From Rahnella bonaserana (GTDB taxonomy: Bacteria; Pseudomonadota; Gammaproteobacteria; Enterobacterales; Enterobacteriaceae), in NCBI RefSeq assembly GCF_019049675.1, contig NZ_JAFMOW010000048.1:24513-88512 (forward strand): a stretch of 64,000 nt of DNA, written 5' to 3'. A model generated the notes under the pieces. The model did no database searches. It was not told where the DNA came from and saw only the letters and a list, made by a program, of their open reading frames with translations. This document shows, in pieces, positions 8,587 through 16,047 of this stretch. The first letter of the stretch is position 1. Every line of letters begins with the position of its first letter. The translations under genes were made by a program, and so were the position numbers.

Positions 8587-9810
8587 TTAGCCTTGCAGTA
8601 ATTTTATTATCAGCGATCCGCTATATAACGCGTCTTTAACTAATGCCGCGCCGGGCATGGTTCCCTGATTATAGAATTGAGTTGATTCGAGTTTGATATT
8701 CTCGCTATATGTGGGAAGTGACTGCTGCTGAATACAGGACATTATCGCGGGATGGAGAATATCCTGAGATAAATTAAGCGGCGAGCCGATGAGCACTTTT
8801 TCCGGATTAAACAAATTCACCATGATCGCGAGAATTCGCCCGACGCTCTGACCAACGCTGATAATCACATCGCGCGCCAGCTGATCGCCACGGTTAGCAG
8901 CGTCGCAAACAGCCTCAATGGTCAGCGAAACCCCGTGCAGTAAACTGGCTGGAACCGGTACCGTCAGACGCTGACGCACGAGTTCGAGAATACTGTCAGT
9001 GCTGGCTACCGTTTCCAGACACCCATGATTGCCGCAATAACAACGCTTGCCGTAAGGATCAACCTGCGTATGACCGATTTCCGCCACACTGCTGCTGCCC
9101 GCGTGCAGAACGCGCCCGCTGGTGATCACCCCCACCCCGACGTTATGATCAATCACCACCTGAACAACATTTTTACAGCCACGGGAAGCGCCATAAAGCG
9201 ATTCCGCCAGCGTCCATGCACCGATGTCGTGCTGCACATAAACCGGCAGACCGGTGTGACCGGAAAGCGTTTCGCCGAGCGGCATATCAAACACGTCATG
9301 GTAAAACGGCATACGGTGAACAATGCCCCTGCGTGCATCAATCATTCCCGGCAGGGTAATGGCGATGGCGGTAAGGCGCTCGAGTTTGCGCTGATGGCGG
9401 ATAAAGAACTGATCGATTTCAGAGATAATACGTTTGAGCAGCGGTTCCGCGCCCTGAACCGGCAATGGCAGCACTTCTTCCACTACCAGTTTACTGCTCA
9501 GATCCCGCAAACCTAAGGTGATAGACCCGAGACTGATGCGCGCAGAAAGATAGTGCCAGGCTTGCGTATCCAGCGCCAGACCGATGGCGGGACGCCCGCG
9601 GCTGCCGGGATCCTGAAACTCCGTTTCCAGCACCAGATGAGCCTGTAACAACTCACGGACAATCTTGGTGATACTGGCCGGAGCCAGCTGTGCTTTTTTC
9701 GAAAGCTCGATACGCGAAATGGGACCAAACTGATCTATCAGGCGGTACACAGCACCGACATTGGTTTGTTTAATCTGGTCGATATGTCCTGGTTGCCCGT
9801 CGGGGATCAC
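8587..9810 (-). CDS. mlc: Mlc, ROK-family transcriptional repressor of PTS genes
   Basis: Glucose-responsive repressor of genes such as ptsG and manXYZ; in E. coli it is inactivated by binding unphosphorylated PtsG. The winged helix-turn-helix lies in the first 80 residues (RIELSKKAQLAPASITKIVREL), followed by a ROK domain with the zinc site GHTQVDPYGKRCYCGNHGC (His and three Cys, about residues 247-264). Length (407) and ends match E. coli Mlc closely. Translation starts at a GTG with AGGAG eight bases upstream, as in E. coli. Confidence 0.96.
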   Translation of the reverse strand: MIPDGQPGHIDQIKQTNVGAVYRLIDQFGPISRIELSKKAQLAPASITKIVRELLQAHLVLETEFQDPGSRGRPAIGLALDTQAWHYLSARISLGSITLGLRDLSSKLVVEEVLPLPVQGAEPLLKRIISEIDQFFIRHQRKLERLTAIAITLPGMIDARRGIVHRMPFYHDVFDMPLGETLSGHTGLPVYVQHDIGAWTLAESLYGASRGCKNVVQVVIDHNVGVGVITSGRVLHAGSSSVAEIGHTQVDPYGKRCYCGNHGCLETVASTDSILELVRQRLTVPVPASLLHGVSLTIEAVCDAANRGDQLARDVIISVGQSVGRILAIMVNLFNPEKVLIGSPLNLSQDILHPAIMSCIQQQSLPTYSENIKLESTQFYNQGTMPGAALVKDALYSGSLIIKLLQG

Positions 9811-9979
9811 TCAAGGAACTCCTGTTATTTTCGCGCTTCAAAATAAAGATTAGGGGTATGTTGGAGTTTTTGTTATATGTCGTCAACTATTTGATTCGTT
9901 ATGTGATTTGGTGCACAAATTGCGTGAAAACACTCTCAGAATTGACTGGAAAAACAGCATGTTCTGGATGAGAAGTCTT

Positions 9980-10879
9980 TCAGTCATCGCGGAGCAACAA
10001 CGCCATAAACGCGCGGGTCGCCGCCGTGAGAGGACGCGTCGCATGATTCACCAGCCATAGCTGCGTCGTGCCATGCAGATTGCCAAAGCGCAAATAACGC
10101 ACGCCCTCCACCTGAATCCGCAGATAAGACGCCGGTAAAATGGATATGCCCAGCCCTGCCGCCACCAGCCCGATAATGGTCAGCGGTTCCCCGACTTCCT
10201 GGGTAATAAACGGCGTAATCCCCTGCGCTTTCAGTTGCCCGAGAATATCGTCATACAGCGATGTGCCGACATCTTTGGAGAAGAAAACGAATGGCTGATC
10301 GGCCAGATGCTGAAACGTCAGTTCGCCTTCAGCCAGCATGTTAAGCGGATGGTCTTTATGCACTACCGCAATCAGGGGTTCAGTCAGTATCAGATGATGT
10401 TCCAGCTCCGCCGGCAGTTCGCCGTTGCGCATAATCCCCAGATCCAGCTTGCCTTCCAGCAACGGTTCGATTTGCTGCTTACTGTTGAGCTGCTCGATGC
10501 GGATATTCACGTCAGGATACGTCAGGCGAAAACCATGCAGCGTGCTTGAAACCCGACGTAAAAACGGCGCCGAAGAGGTCAGCCCCAGTGTCAGATTACC
10601 GGATTCCCCGCGGTGAATACGCGCCGCCTGCGCCGAGGCCTCATCCACACGCTGTAAAATCTGACGCGCTTCAGCCAGAAAAACCTGCCCCGCCTGCGTC
10701 AGGCGCACACTGCGGTTACTGCGGTAAAAAAGCGCCGCTCCGACATGCGCTTCCAGCGCCTGAATTTGCTGGCTCAGCGGCGGCTGGGAGATATGCAACC
10801 GCTCTGCCGCGCGGCCAAAATGCAGTTCATCCGCAACCGCGATGAAATAACGTAAATGACGCAGCTCAATGTGACTCAT
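9980..10879 (-). CDS. ynfL: LysR-family regulator YnfL
   Basis: DNA-binding regulator of 299 residues. The N-terminal helix-turn-helix (HFGRAAERLHISQPPLSQQI) is followed by a typical periplasmic-binding-protein-like effector domain with the block ITQEVGEPLTIIGLVAAGLG. It aligns along its length with E. coli YnfL and, as there, is transcribed divergently from ynfM, which it probably controls. The inducer is unknown. The shared 142-bp region holds an AT-rich palindrome described separately. Confidence 0.92.
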   Translation of the reverse strand: MSHIELRHLRYFIAVADELHFGRAAERLHISQPPLSQQIQALEAHVGAALFYRSNRSVRLTQAGQVFLAEARQILQRVDEASAQAARIHRGESGNLTLGLTSSAPFLRRVSSTLHGFRLTYPDVNIRIEQLNSKQQIEPLLEGKLDLGIMRNGELPAELEHHLILTEPLIAVVHKDHPLNMLAEGELTFQHLADQPFVFFSKDVGTSLYDDILGQLKAQGITPFITQEVGEPLTIIGLVAAGLGISILPASYLRIQVEGVRYLRFGNLHGTTQLWLVNHATRPLTAATRAFMALLLRDD

Positions 10880-10936
10880 AACGGTGCCCGCTTGATCCTG
10901 ATTGATACTTTAAACATATCCCTTTTGAGTGATTAA

Positions 10937-10952
10937 TATATTAGACAATATA
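10937..10952. promoter_or_regulatory. AT-rich palindrome between ynfL and ynfM, possible LysR operator
   Basis: TATATT-AGAC-AATATA, perfect 6-bp arms around four bases, about 60 bp from the ynfL start and 70 bp from the ynfM start. LysR regulators generally bind AT-rich interrupted dyads between divergent genes, so this is the best local candidate. No experimental site is known to me. Confidence 0.4.
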
Positions 10953-11021
10953 TCGACCACTGTTAAAATTTTCATACATTTTAAAATTTAGTTTTACAGC
11001 CCATCGTATTAAGGAATTCCA

Positions 11022-12314
11022 GTGAAAACCTCCCGGCGGATTTCCGCTGCACCTGCTCAAGATTCTGTTAATGACGACGAATTAAACCCTGACTCGCCAG
11101 TCGCCCGCTCCGGTCTGAAAACCCCTTTCATCAAACGAGGCACGCCGCAATTTATACGCGTTACGCTGGCCTTGTTTTCAGCAGGTCTGGCGACGTTTGC
11201 ATTGCTGTACTGTGTTCAGCCGATTTTGCCGGTGTTATCTCATGATTTCGGCGTTTCACCAGCCACCAGCAGCCTTTCCCTGTCGTTATCCACCGGTTTA
11301 ATGGCGATTGGCCTGTTGTTCACCGGCCCGGTTTCTGACGCCGTCGGGCGAAAGTCCGTGATGGTTGTGGCATTACTTCTGGCCGCAGGCTGCACGCTGG
11401 TCTGCTCTTTTATGCAAAGCTGGGATGGCATTCTGATTATGCGCGCGCTGATCGGTTTGTCGCTCAGCGGTGTGGCGGCGGTAGCGATGACCTATCTGAG
11501 TGAGGAAATTCACCCGAGCGTGGTCGCCTTTTCGATGGGGTTATATATCAGCGGGAATTCGATCGGCGGGATGAGTGGCCGTTTAGTCAGCGGCGTTCTG
11601 ACCGATTTCTTCTCATGGCGTATCGCCGTCGCGGTCGTCGGTTTCTTTGCCCTCGCCTCGGCCTTTATGTTCTGGCGTATTTTGCCACCGTCTAAGCATT
11701 TTCGCGCCAGTTCGCTAAAGCCACGCAAGCTGTTGATCAACTTCAAACTGCACTGGCGTGACAGCGGTTTACCGCTACTTTTCGCCGAAGGTTTCCTGCT
11801 GATGGGCAGTTTCGTGACCATGTTCAACTACATCGGTTATCGTCTGCTTTCATCACCTTATAACCTGAGCCAGGCGATTGTCGGGATACTTTCCATCGTC
11901 TATCTGATGGGGACTTACAGTTCGCCAAAAGCGGGCGTACTGACCGGCGTCTATGGCCGCGGCCCTGTTCTGATCGGCTCGACAGCCATCATGCTGCTGG
12001 GAATTTTGATCACCGCCTTCTCGCCGGTGTGGCTGATTTTCATCGGCATGATCCTGGTGACCGGCGGGTTCTTCGCTGCTCACTCCGTCGCCAGTGGCTG
12101 GATCGGGCGTCGTGCGCGCCGTGCTAAAGGTCAGGCCTCGTCTTTATATCTGTTCAGCTACTATGCGGGATCGAGTGTCGCCGGGACGCTGGGCGGGTTC
12201 TTCTGGCATGCGTACGGATGGTACGGGATCACCGGGTTTATCAGTTTGATGCTGATTGTTGGCGTGGGTGTTGGGTTTAGATTGATGCGGCTTTCTGAGG
12301 CAAAAGCGGTTTAA
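11022..12314 (+). CDS. ynfM: MFS transporter YnfM
   Basis: Twelve-TM inner-membrane transporter of the drug/arabinose-exporter type. It is nearly co-linear with E. coli YnfM: TPQFIRVTLALFSAGLATFA, motif A-like DAVGRKSVM after TM2, and the conserved MRALIGLSLSGVAAVAMTYL. The N-terminal cytoplasmic tail is about 13 residues longer than in E. coli. AAGGAA lies before the ATG. Substrate is unknown; divergent ynfL suggests substrate-linked control. Confidence 0.93.
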   Translation: MKTSRRISAAPAQDSVNDDELNPDSPVARSGLKTPFIKRGTPQFIRVTLALFSAGLATFALLYCVQPILPVLSHDFGVSPATSSLSLSLSTGLMAIGLLFTGPVSDAVGRKSVMVVALLLAAGCTLVCSFMQSWDGILIMRALIGLSLSGVAAVAMTYLSEEIHPSVVAFSMGLYISGNSIGGMSGRLVSGVLTDFFSWRIAVAVVGFFALASAFMFWRILPPSKHFRASSLKPRKLLINFKLHWRDSGLPLLFAEGFLLMGSFVTMFNYIGYRLLSSPYNLSQAIVGILSIVYLMGTYSSPKAGVLTGVYGRGPVLIGSTAIMLLGILITAFSPVWLIFIGMILVTGGFFAAHSVASGWIGRRARRAKGQASSLYLFSYYAGSSVAGTLGGFFWHAYGWYGITGFISLMLIVGVGVGFRLMRLSEAKAV

Positions 12315-12461
12315 CTTGCAGCATGCAAGTGGCAGAGAAAGAGCAGGCTCCAGGAAATCTGCATGAGAATGAGCGTGATCTCTTTCTGATGCAGAAATAC
12401 TTGTCATAAACAATTAATTTTTTTAATCTGTCGCAATTGTTTGCTCTGGCCTATTGGTTAA

Positions 12462-13949
12462 ATGAAACTAGAAAATATCGCTAATTTCTCCGGGAATATT
12501 GTCACTTTTGCCGCGCTGCCCGCGCTGATTTTCTTTAATTATTCTGCCGTTTTATTTTTTTTAAATGAATGGCAATTTCCTTTTCTCTTTATAGCTGCAG
12601 CCTTATACATTTTTGCCATTATGTATTACGCAAAAAAACGCGCTTATCCTAATAAATCAGCCAGTGGCCTCTTGTTGATATTGACAGGCGCAACTTGTAG
12701 TGCGGCGTTTTATAATCCCTACCCTGATACTTCATTGATAAGTATTTCTGGTTTTTATAATGAAAAAGATGGCGCTTGGGTCAGCAGCAACACCGATGAG
12801 AATACCCAGGATATTCTCGGAAAAATTAAAGACACTTGGAATCAGGCGAGCTCAAAAGAAAACCCTTCATTTCGGTTTGCTGAGCCTTTTGCTATCGAGA
12901 CGTGGCAATTCCCGACATTATTCCTGACCCATCGTTCAAAACAACAGATCATCAAGCTTGCGGAGGAAAACTCAGATTCAGCAGTAATACTGGTGGGTTT
13001 CACCCGTGACGGTAAACTTGACACGTTGCATTACAGCCTGAATAAGAAAGCATTTCAACCCAACACACACAGTGTCATTCAAGAAAATAAATGGTTTAAC
13101 TTGTTACTCTCGAAAATTATTGATAACCCAACTCTCAGCGACAGCCACAAAAGGGAAATTATCGCAAAAATCCTTTTTATTGATTTTAATGCTCGTGCTC
13201 TGAGCGTAAGAGCTAATGAAATGGATTATCTTGGCATGGCAAATTTAGTCGTAAAAACGCAAGATGAAGTCATTGCATTACAAAATAAGTATCCTTTTAT
13301 AAAAGATGAACTTAATTACTTGATAGCAGGCTTAACAGCTTCGTTAATTGACGTCTATAAAGACCAGCTCCCTGAGGAAAAGGCGGCCGACTTGCTGATT
13401 CAGGCATTGAGCTACTATCCTTACTACCCTTATTCGGATAAAGAGAGCTTTCAGCGTGCCTATGTCAAATCAAGTTATACAAACTGGCGCCTGAGCAACG
13501 ACTCTGAAGATGATGTCACATTAATCAATGAGCTACTACAAATCACTAACGCCATTAAGGATCCTGAAACTAAAAGAACCATAATTAATGATTTCAAAAA
13601 TTATATTTTCCTTACCCATGCCTCACCTGTCATGTTTTATTACATGCTGGAGATGATAAAAACGATCCATCCATTGCTTGAAACGCCTCTCAAAGATGTG
13701 GGTCATATTCGTGAATGGGAAGAATATACCGACAATTTTCTCCGACAGCATACCGGCATGGATGATGATTTCATCGATTTAAAAAGCACCGCGTTATATA
13801 GCGTGTACTATTTTTGGTTTACTAAAGTGAATCGCAAAAAAGATGCAGCAAGAGTTTTAAAAAAAATAGAAAACATCACAAACTACAATCCAAACATAGT
13901 GCCATTTTTAATAAAAATAAATAAAGAGGAAAAGGAAGCACAACACTAA
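12462..13949 (+). CDS. Unknown membrane-anchored protein, 495 aa, AT-rich gene
   Basis: No family recognised. Three hydrophobic segments occupy roughly residues 12-33, 37-56 and 67-83 and form an N-terminal membrane anchor. The remaining 400 residues are hydrophilic and rich in helix-forming residues, possibly helical repeats, and contain YYPYYPYSDKESF. Base composition is clearly more AT-rich than the flanking genes (for example long A/T runs at 13845-13930), suggesting acquisition by transfer. The gene stands alone between ynfM and an FAD enzyme; no ribosome-binding site is obvious at the chosen ATG. Confidence 0.65.
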   Translation: MKLENIANFSGNIVTFAALPALIFFNYSAVLFFLNEWQFPFLFIAAALYIFAIMYYAKKRAYPNKSASGLLLILTGATCSAAFYNPYPDTSLISISGFYNEKDGAWVSSNTDENTQDILGKIKDTWNQASSKENPSFRFAEPFAIETWQFPTLFLTHRSKQQIIKLAEENSDSAVILVGFTRDGKLDTLHYSLNKKAFQPNTHSVIQENKWFNLLLSKIIDNPTLSDSHKREIIAKILFIDFNARALSVRANEMDYLGMANLVVKTQDEVIALQNKYPFIKDELNYLIAGLTASLIDVYKDQLPEEKAADLLIQALSYYPYYPYSDKESFQRAYVKSSYTNWRLSNDSEDDVTLINELLQITNAIKDPETKRTIINDFKNYIFLTHASPVMFYYMLEMIKTIHPLLETPLKDVGHIREWEEYTDNFLRQHTGMDDDFIDLKSTALYSVYYFWFTKVNRKKDAARVLKKIENITNYNPNIVPFLIKINKEEKEAQH

Positions 13950-14077
13950 CATTCAGTTACTAACAAAATTCTTACTGGCGTAAATATTATTTAAACAAGC
14001 ATCTCAGCCGCCTGCAGACAGGGTGCAGGAAATGTTCTGTGATGTCGCACGGGAGGATTGACGCACACCGCCTCAAA

Positions 14078-14092
14078 TGATAATTATTATCA
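14078..14092. promoter_or_regulatory. Perfect Fur box
   Basis: TGATAATTATTATCA matches the 7-1-7 Fur consensus TGATAAT-N-ATTATCA at every defined position and is fully palindromic. It lies 30 bp before the ATG of the FAD monooxygenase gene, where bound Fe-Fur would block transcription or elongation. This implies iron repression of the downstream gene. Confidence 0.8.
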
Positions 14093-14121
14093 TGTAAATT
14101 TATCCAGTCAGGCAGGTTGGC

Positions 14122-15330
14122 ATGACATTGAACACTCAATCCTGCGCAGCAGCGTCCTGTTGCATCGTCGGGGGCGGCCCCGCAGGATTAATGCTGGGAT
14201 ATCTTCTGGCGCGTAAGGGAATTGACGTCACCGTGCTGGAAAAGCACAGCGATTTTTTGCGCGATTTTCGCGGTGACACCATCCACCCTTCAACCCTCGA
14301 CATCATCTGGCGGTTGGGGTTTCTTGATGAATTCCTTGCCCTGCCGCATCAGCGTGCGGAAAAGCTATATGGCGAAATCAACGGCAAAGAAACCACGCTG
14401 GCGGATTTCAGTCATTTACCCACGCAGTGCAAATTCATCGCATTTATGCCGCAATGGGATTTCCTGAATTTCATTGCCAGCAAGGCCGCGCAACTGCCAA
14501 ATTTCCGGCTGATCCACAATGCGCAGGTGTTGTCGTTACGGGAAGATAACTGTCAGGTTTCCGGTGTTGTCGCAAAAGTGAACGGTGAAACGCAGCATTT
14601 CGATGCCGATCTGGTGGTGGGCTGTGACGGGCGTAATTCCATCGTGCGTGAACAGGCCGGGATGGAAATCCGCCATTATGGTGCGCCGCGTGACGTTCTG
14701 TGGCTGAAAATTAGCAAACGGCCGGACGATCCGCAGTGGTCGATGGGACATCGCGGGCCAAAGAAAAACTTCATCATGATCGACCGTGGCGATTACTGGC
14801 AGTGCGGTTATTCGATTCCGAAAGACAGCCTGGGTTCGCTCAAAGCACAAGGTATCGCGCCTTTTCTCGACCTGCTGGCGGAAGTGTCGCCATTTGAGCG
14901 CCAGCGCTTAGCCGACGATATTCTCAGTTGGGACGACGTACGTCTGCTGGTGATCCGCATCGACCGCCTGAAAGAATGGGCCAAACCGGGGCTGCTGTGC
15001 ATCGGCGACGCGGCACATGCCATGTCACCGATTGGCGGCGTCGGGGTGAATCTGGCGATTCAGGATGCGGTTGCGACGGCAAATATCATCACCGAGCCGC
15101 TGAAAGCCGGATGTCTTACGCTGCGGCATTTGAAGCGCATCCAGCGCCGCCGGACGTTCCCGACGTGGGCGACACAGGCGTTACAGATTATGATCAGTAA
15201 AGCAGGACAGAAACAAAGGAAGCGTGCCCCTTCACGGCTGGAAATGTGGCTGCGCGGGCGGAAATTTATACCTTTCCTGTTTGGACGCCTCATCGGTGTC
15301 GGGTTTTATCGGGAAATCCCGAAGCTTTGA
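14122..15330 (+). CDS. FAD-dependent monooxygenase (PHBH/UbiH fold)
   Basis: Predicted aromatic or polycyclic hydroxylase using FAD and NAD(P)H, cytoplasmic. The Rossmann motif GGGPAG is at residues 17-22, the DG motif at VVGCDGRNSIVREQAG, and the second FAD motif at CIGDAAHAMSPIGGVGVN: the standard triad of PF01494-type enzymes. The 402-residue length is normal. AGGCAGG precedes the ATG. A perfect Fur box 30 bp upstream implies expression under iron limitation, which would fit modification of an iron-chelating or redox-active molecule, but no siderophore genes lie beside it. The repeat field starts immediately after the stop. Confidence 0.85.
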   Translation: MTLNTQSCAAASCCIVGGGPAGLMLGYLLARKGIDVTVLEKHSDFLRDFRGDTIHPSTLDIIWRLGFLDEFLALPHQRAEKLYGEINGKETTLADFSHLPTQCKFIAFMPQWDFLNFIASKAAQLPNFRLIHNAQVLSLREDNCQVSGVVAKVNGETQHFDADLVVGCDGRNSIVREQAGMEIRHYGAPRDVLWLKISKRPDDPQWSMGHRGPKKNFIMIDRGDYWQCGYSIPKDSLGSLKAQGIAPFLDLLAEVSPFERQRLADDILSWDDVRLLVIRIDRLKEWAKPGLLCIGDAAHAMSPIGGVGVNLAIQDAVATANIITEPLKAGCLTLRHLKRIQRRRTFPTWATQALQIMISKAGQKQRKRAPSRLEMWLRGRKFIPFLFGRLIGVGFYREIPKL

Positions 15331-15334
15331 TTTT

Positions 15335-15405
15335 GGGTTAGCCATCCGAACTGGCCTTAAGATCTAGGTCTAGGTCAACACCTTGGGTTGCCACCCAAAC
15401 GGGCC
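15335..15405 (-). repeat. Two tandem copies of the module 2 hairpin unit
   Basis: Two units, each reading on the minus strand as CTTAAGGCC(A)G, then GTT, then an arm-GGC-arm hairpin ending in AACCCAA, lie head to tail. Between them is a short hexamer run, CTAGGT twice (15364-15375). In the second unit the arms are TTGGGT/ACCCAA. Same element as at 1920-1936 and 15803-15819. Confidence 0.6.
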
Positions 15406-15414
15406 TTAAGAGGC

Positions 15415-15668
15415 GCCTGTCGCTGCGCGATCCCCGAATTTCAGGTCTCGAGCCTCTGGTCTCGAACCATTCATTCGGTGCCATTTTTGAGCACGCCAAT
15501 CAACGTTTTTAAAAGCTGAAACAGTTCTGCTTTTGAATTTAAGATCGTGGGGGCGATTCAGAAATCTTGCTGAACGGAGCGGCCTGGAGACCCAAGGCTC
15601 CAGGACCGAGAGAAGGCACCGCGCAGCGGCAAGATTTCCAGCCTGTCGCGGTGATACCTGAAACATGG
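15415..15668 (-). repeat. Dispersed repeat family, module 1, copy B (inverted)
   Basis: Reverse-complement copy of 1522-1772 with the same block order. Hairpin 1 (15583-15604) has arms CCTGGAG/CTCCAGG instead of TTGCAG/CTGCAA, with both members of two base pairs changed, while the inner CCT and GGT blocks are kept. Hairpin 2 lies at about 15447-15466. The copy is flanked directly by module 2 sequence on both sides. Confidence 0.8.
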
Positions 15669-15681
15669 TCAGCAAGCGATA

Positions 15682-15850
15682 GCGCGCAGTTAAAAAAACG
15701 CTGGATTCCAAAGGGTTTCGTTTAAAACCCTTTGGGCCCGCGTGGGCGGCGAGCCCACGTCCTTGACCTTAACCTTAACCTTAACCTTAACCTTAAAGCC
15801 AGTTTGGTTGGCAACCCAAGGTCTTGTCGATGTGGGCCGACGCCCACGGT
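15682..15850 (+). repeat. Dispersed repeat family, module 2, copy B with expanded hexamers
   Basis: Contains, in order: an 11-bp perfect hairpin (15708-15735, CCAAAGGGTTT arms), a CGTGGGC/GCCCACG hairpin (15741-15759), a CCTTAA array, GCCAG, a TTTGGTT-GGC-AACCCAA hairpin (15803-15819), CCAAGGTCTTGTC and a second GTGGGC-CGAC-GCCCAC hairpin (15832-15847). Copy A at 1825-1945 has the same elements but only one hexamer. Confidence 0.75.
15761..15796 (+). repeat. Hexanucleotide array, CCTTGA + 5 x CCTTAA
   Basis: Six contiguous hexamers, the first CCTTGA and the rest identical CCTTAA. The equivalent spot in copy A (about 1905-1912) has one unit. Differing counts imply slippage or unit duplication. 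Confidence 0.85.
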
Positions 15851-15857
15851 CTTGACC

Positions 15858-15881
15858 TTGAAGTTGAAGTTGAAGTTGAAG
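15858..15881 (+). repeat. Hexanucleotide array, 4 x TTGAAG
   Basis: Four perfect TTGAAG units directly after the second GTGGGC hairpin, followed by a T6 run. The unit differs from the CCTTAA array 70 bp away and from CTAGGT at 15364, although all three follow a similar GGTC-TTGACC or GGTC context. Confidence 0.85.
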
Positions 15882-15959
15882 TTTTTTAAACGCCTCCCCT
15901 TCGTGATCCCCATTAAGCATCACAAATTTTAATATCCCCCCGCTTTTCATCACCCATAA

Positions 15960-15973
15960 TTGATAAGCGTCAT
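15960..15973. promoter_or_regulatory. Weak FNR-like site upstream of dcuC
   Basis: TTGAT-AAGC-GTCAT has a perfect left half-site and a right half that keeps TCA, eight of ten defined FNR positions. It is centred about 81 bp before the dcuC ATG. E. coli dcuC is FNR-activated, so the position is plausible, but the match alone is weak. Confidence 0.35.
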
Positions 15974-16047
15974 TACGCCCGCACCGTTATTTCGGCAAAG
16001 TTCCCGCCTTTCATTTGGATCCAAATTTAATCTCGGGGAATACAATC

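Larger units (their letters stand above)
15331..16047. other. Gene-free repeat field between the FAD monooxygenase and dcuC
   Basis: These 717 bp hold no convincing gene. Open frames exist on both strands across 15690-15953, but they only translate the hexamer arrays. The region is a mosaic of module 1, module 2 and hexamer arrays up to about 15890. The last 150 bp are ordinary sequence that should contain the dcuC promoter, including a weak FNR-like site at 15960-15973. Confidence 0.7.

Noticed and set aside
15761..15881. CRISPR array
   Set aside because: The units are 6-bp tandem repeats with no spacers, and no cas genes are present.
15690..15953. Open frames rich in Lys-Val or Leu-Arg/Asn-Leu repeats over the repeat field
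   Set aside because: They only translate the CCTTAA and TTGAAG arrays in several frames and lack ribosome-binding sites.
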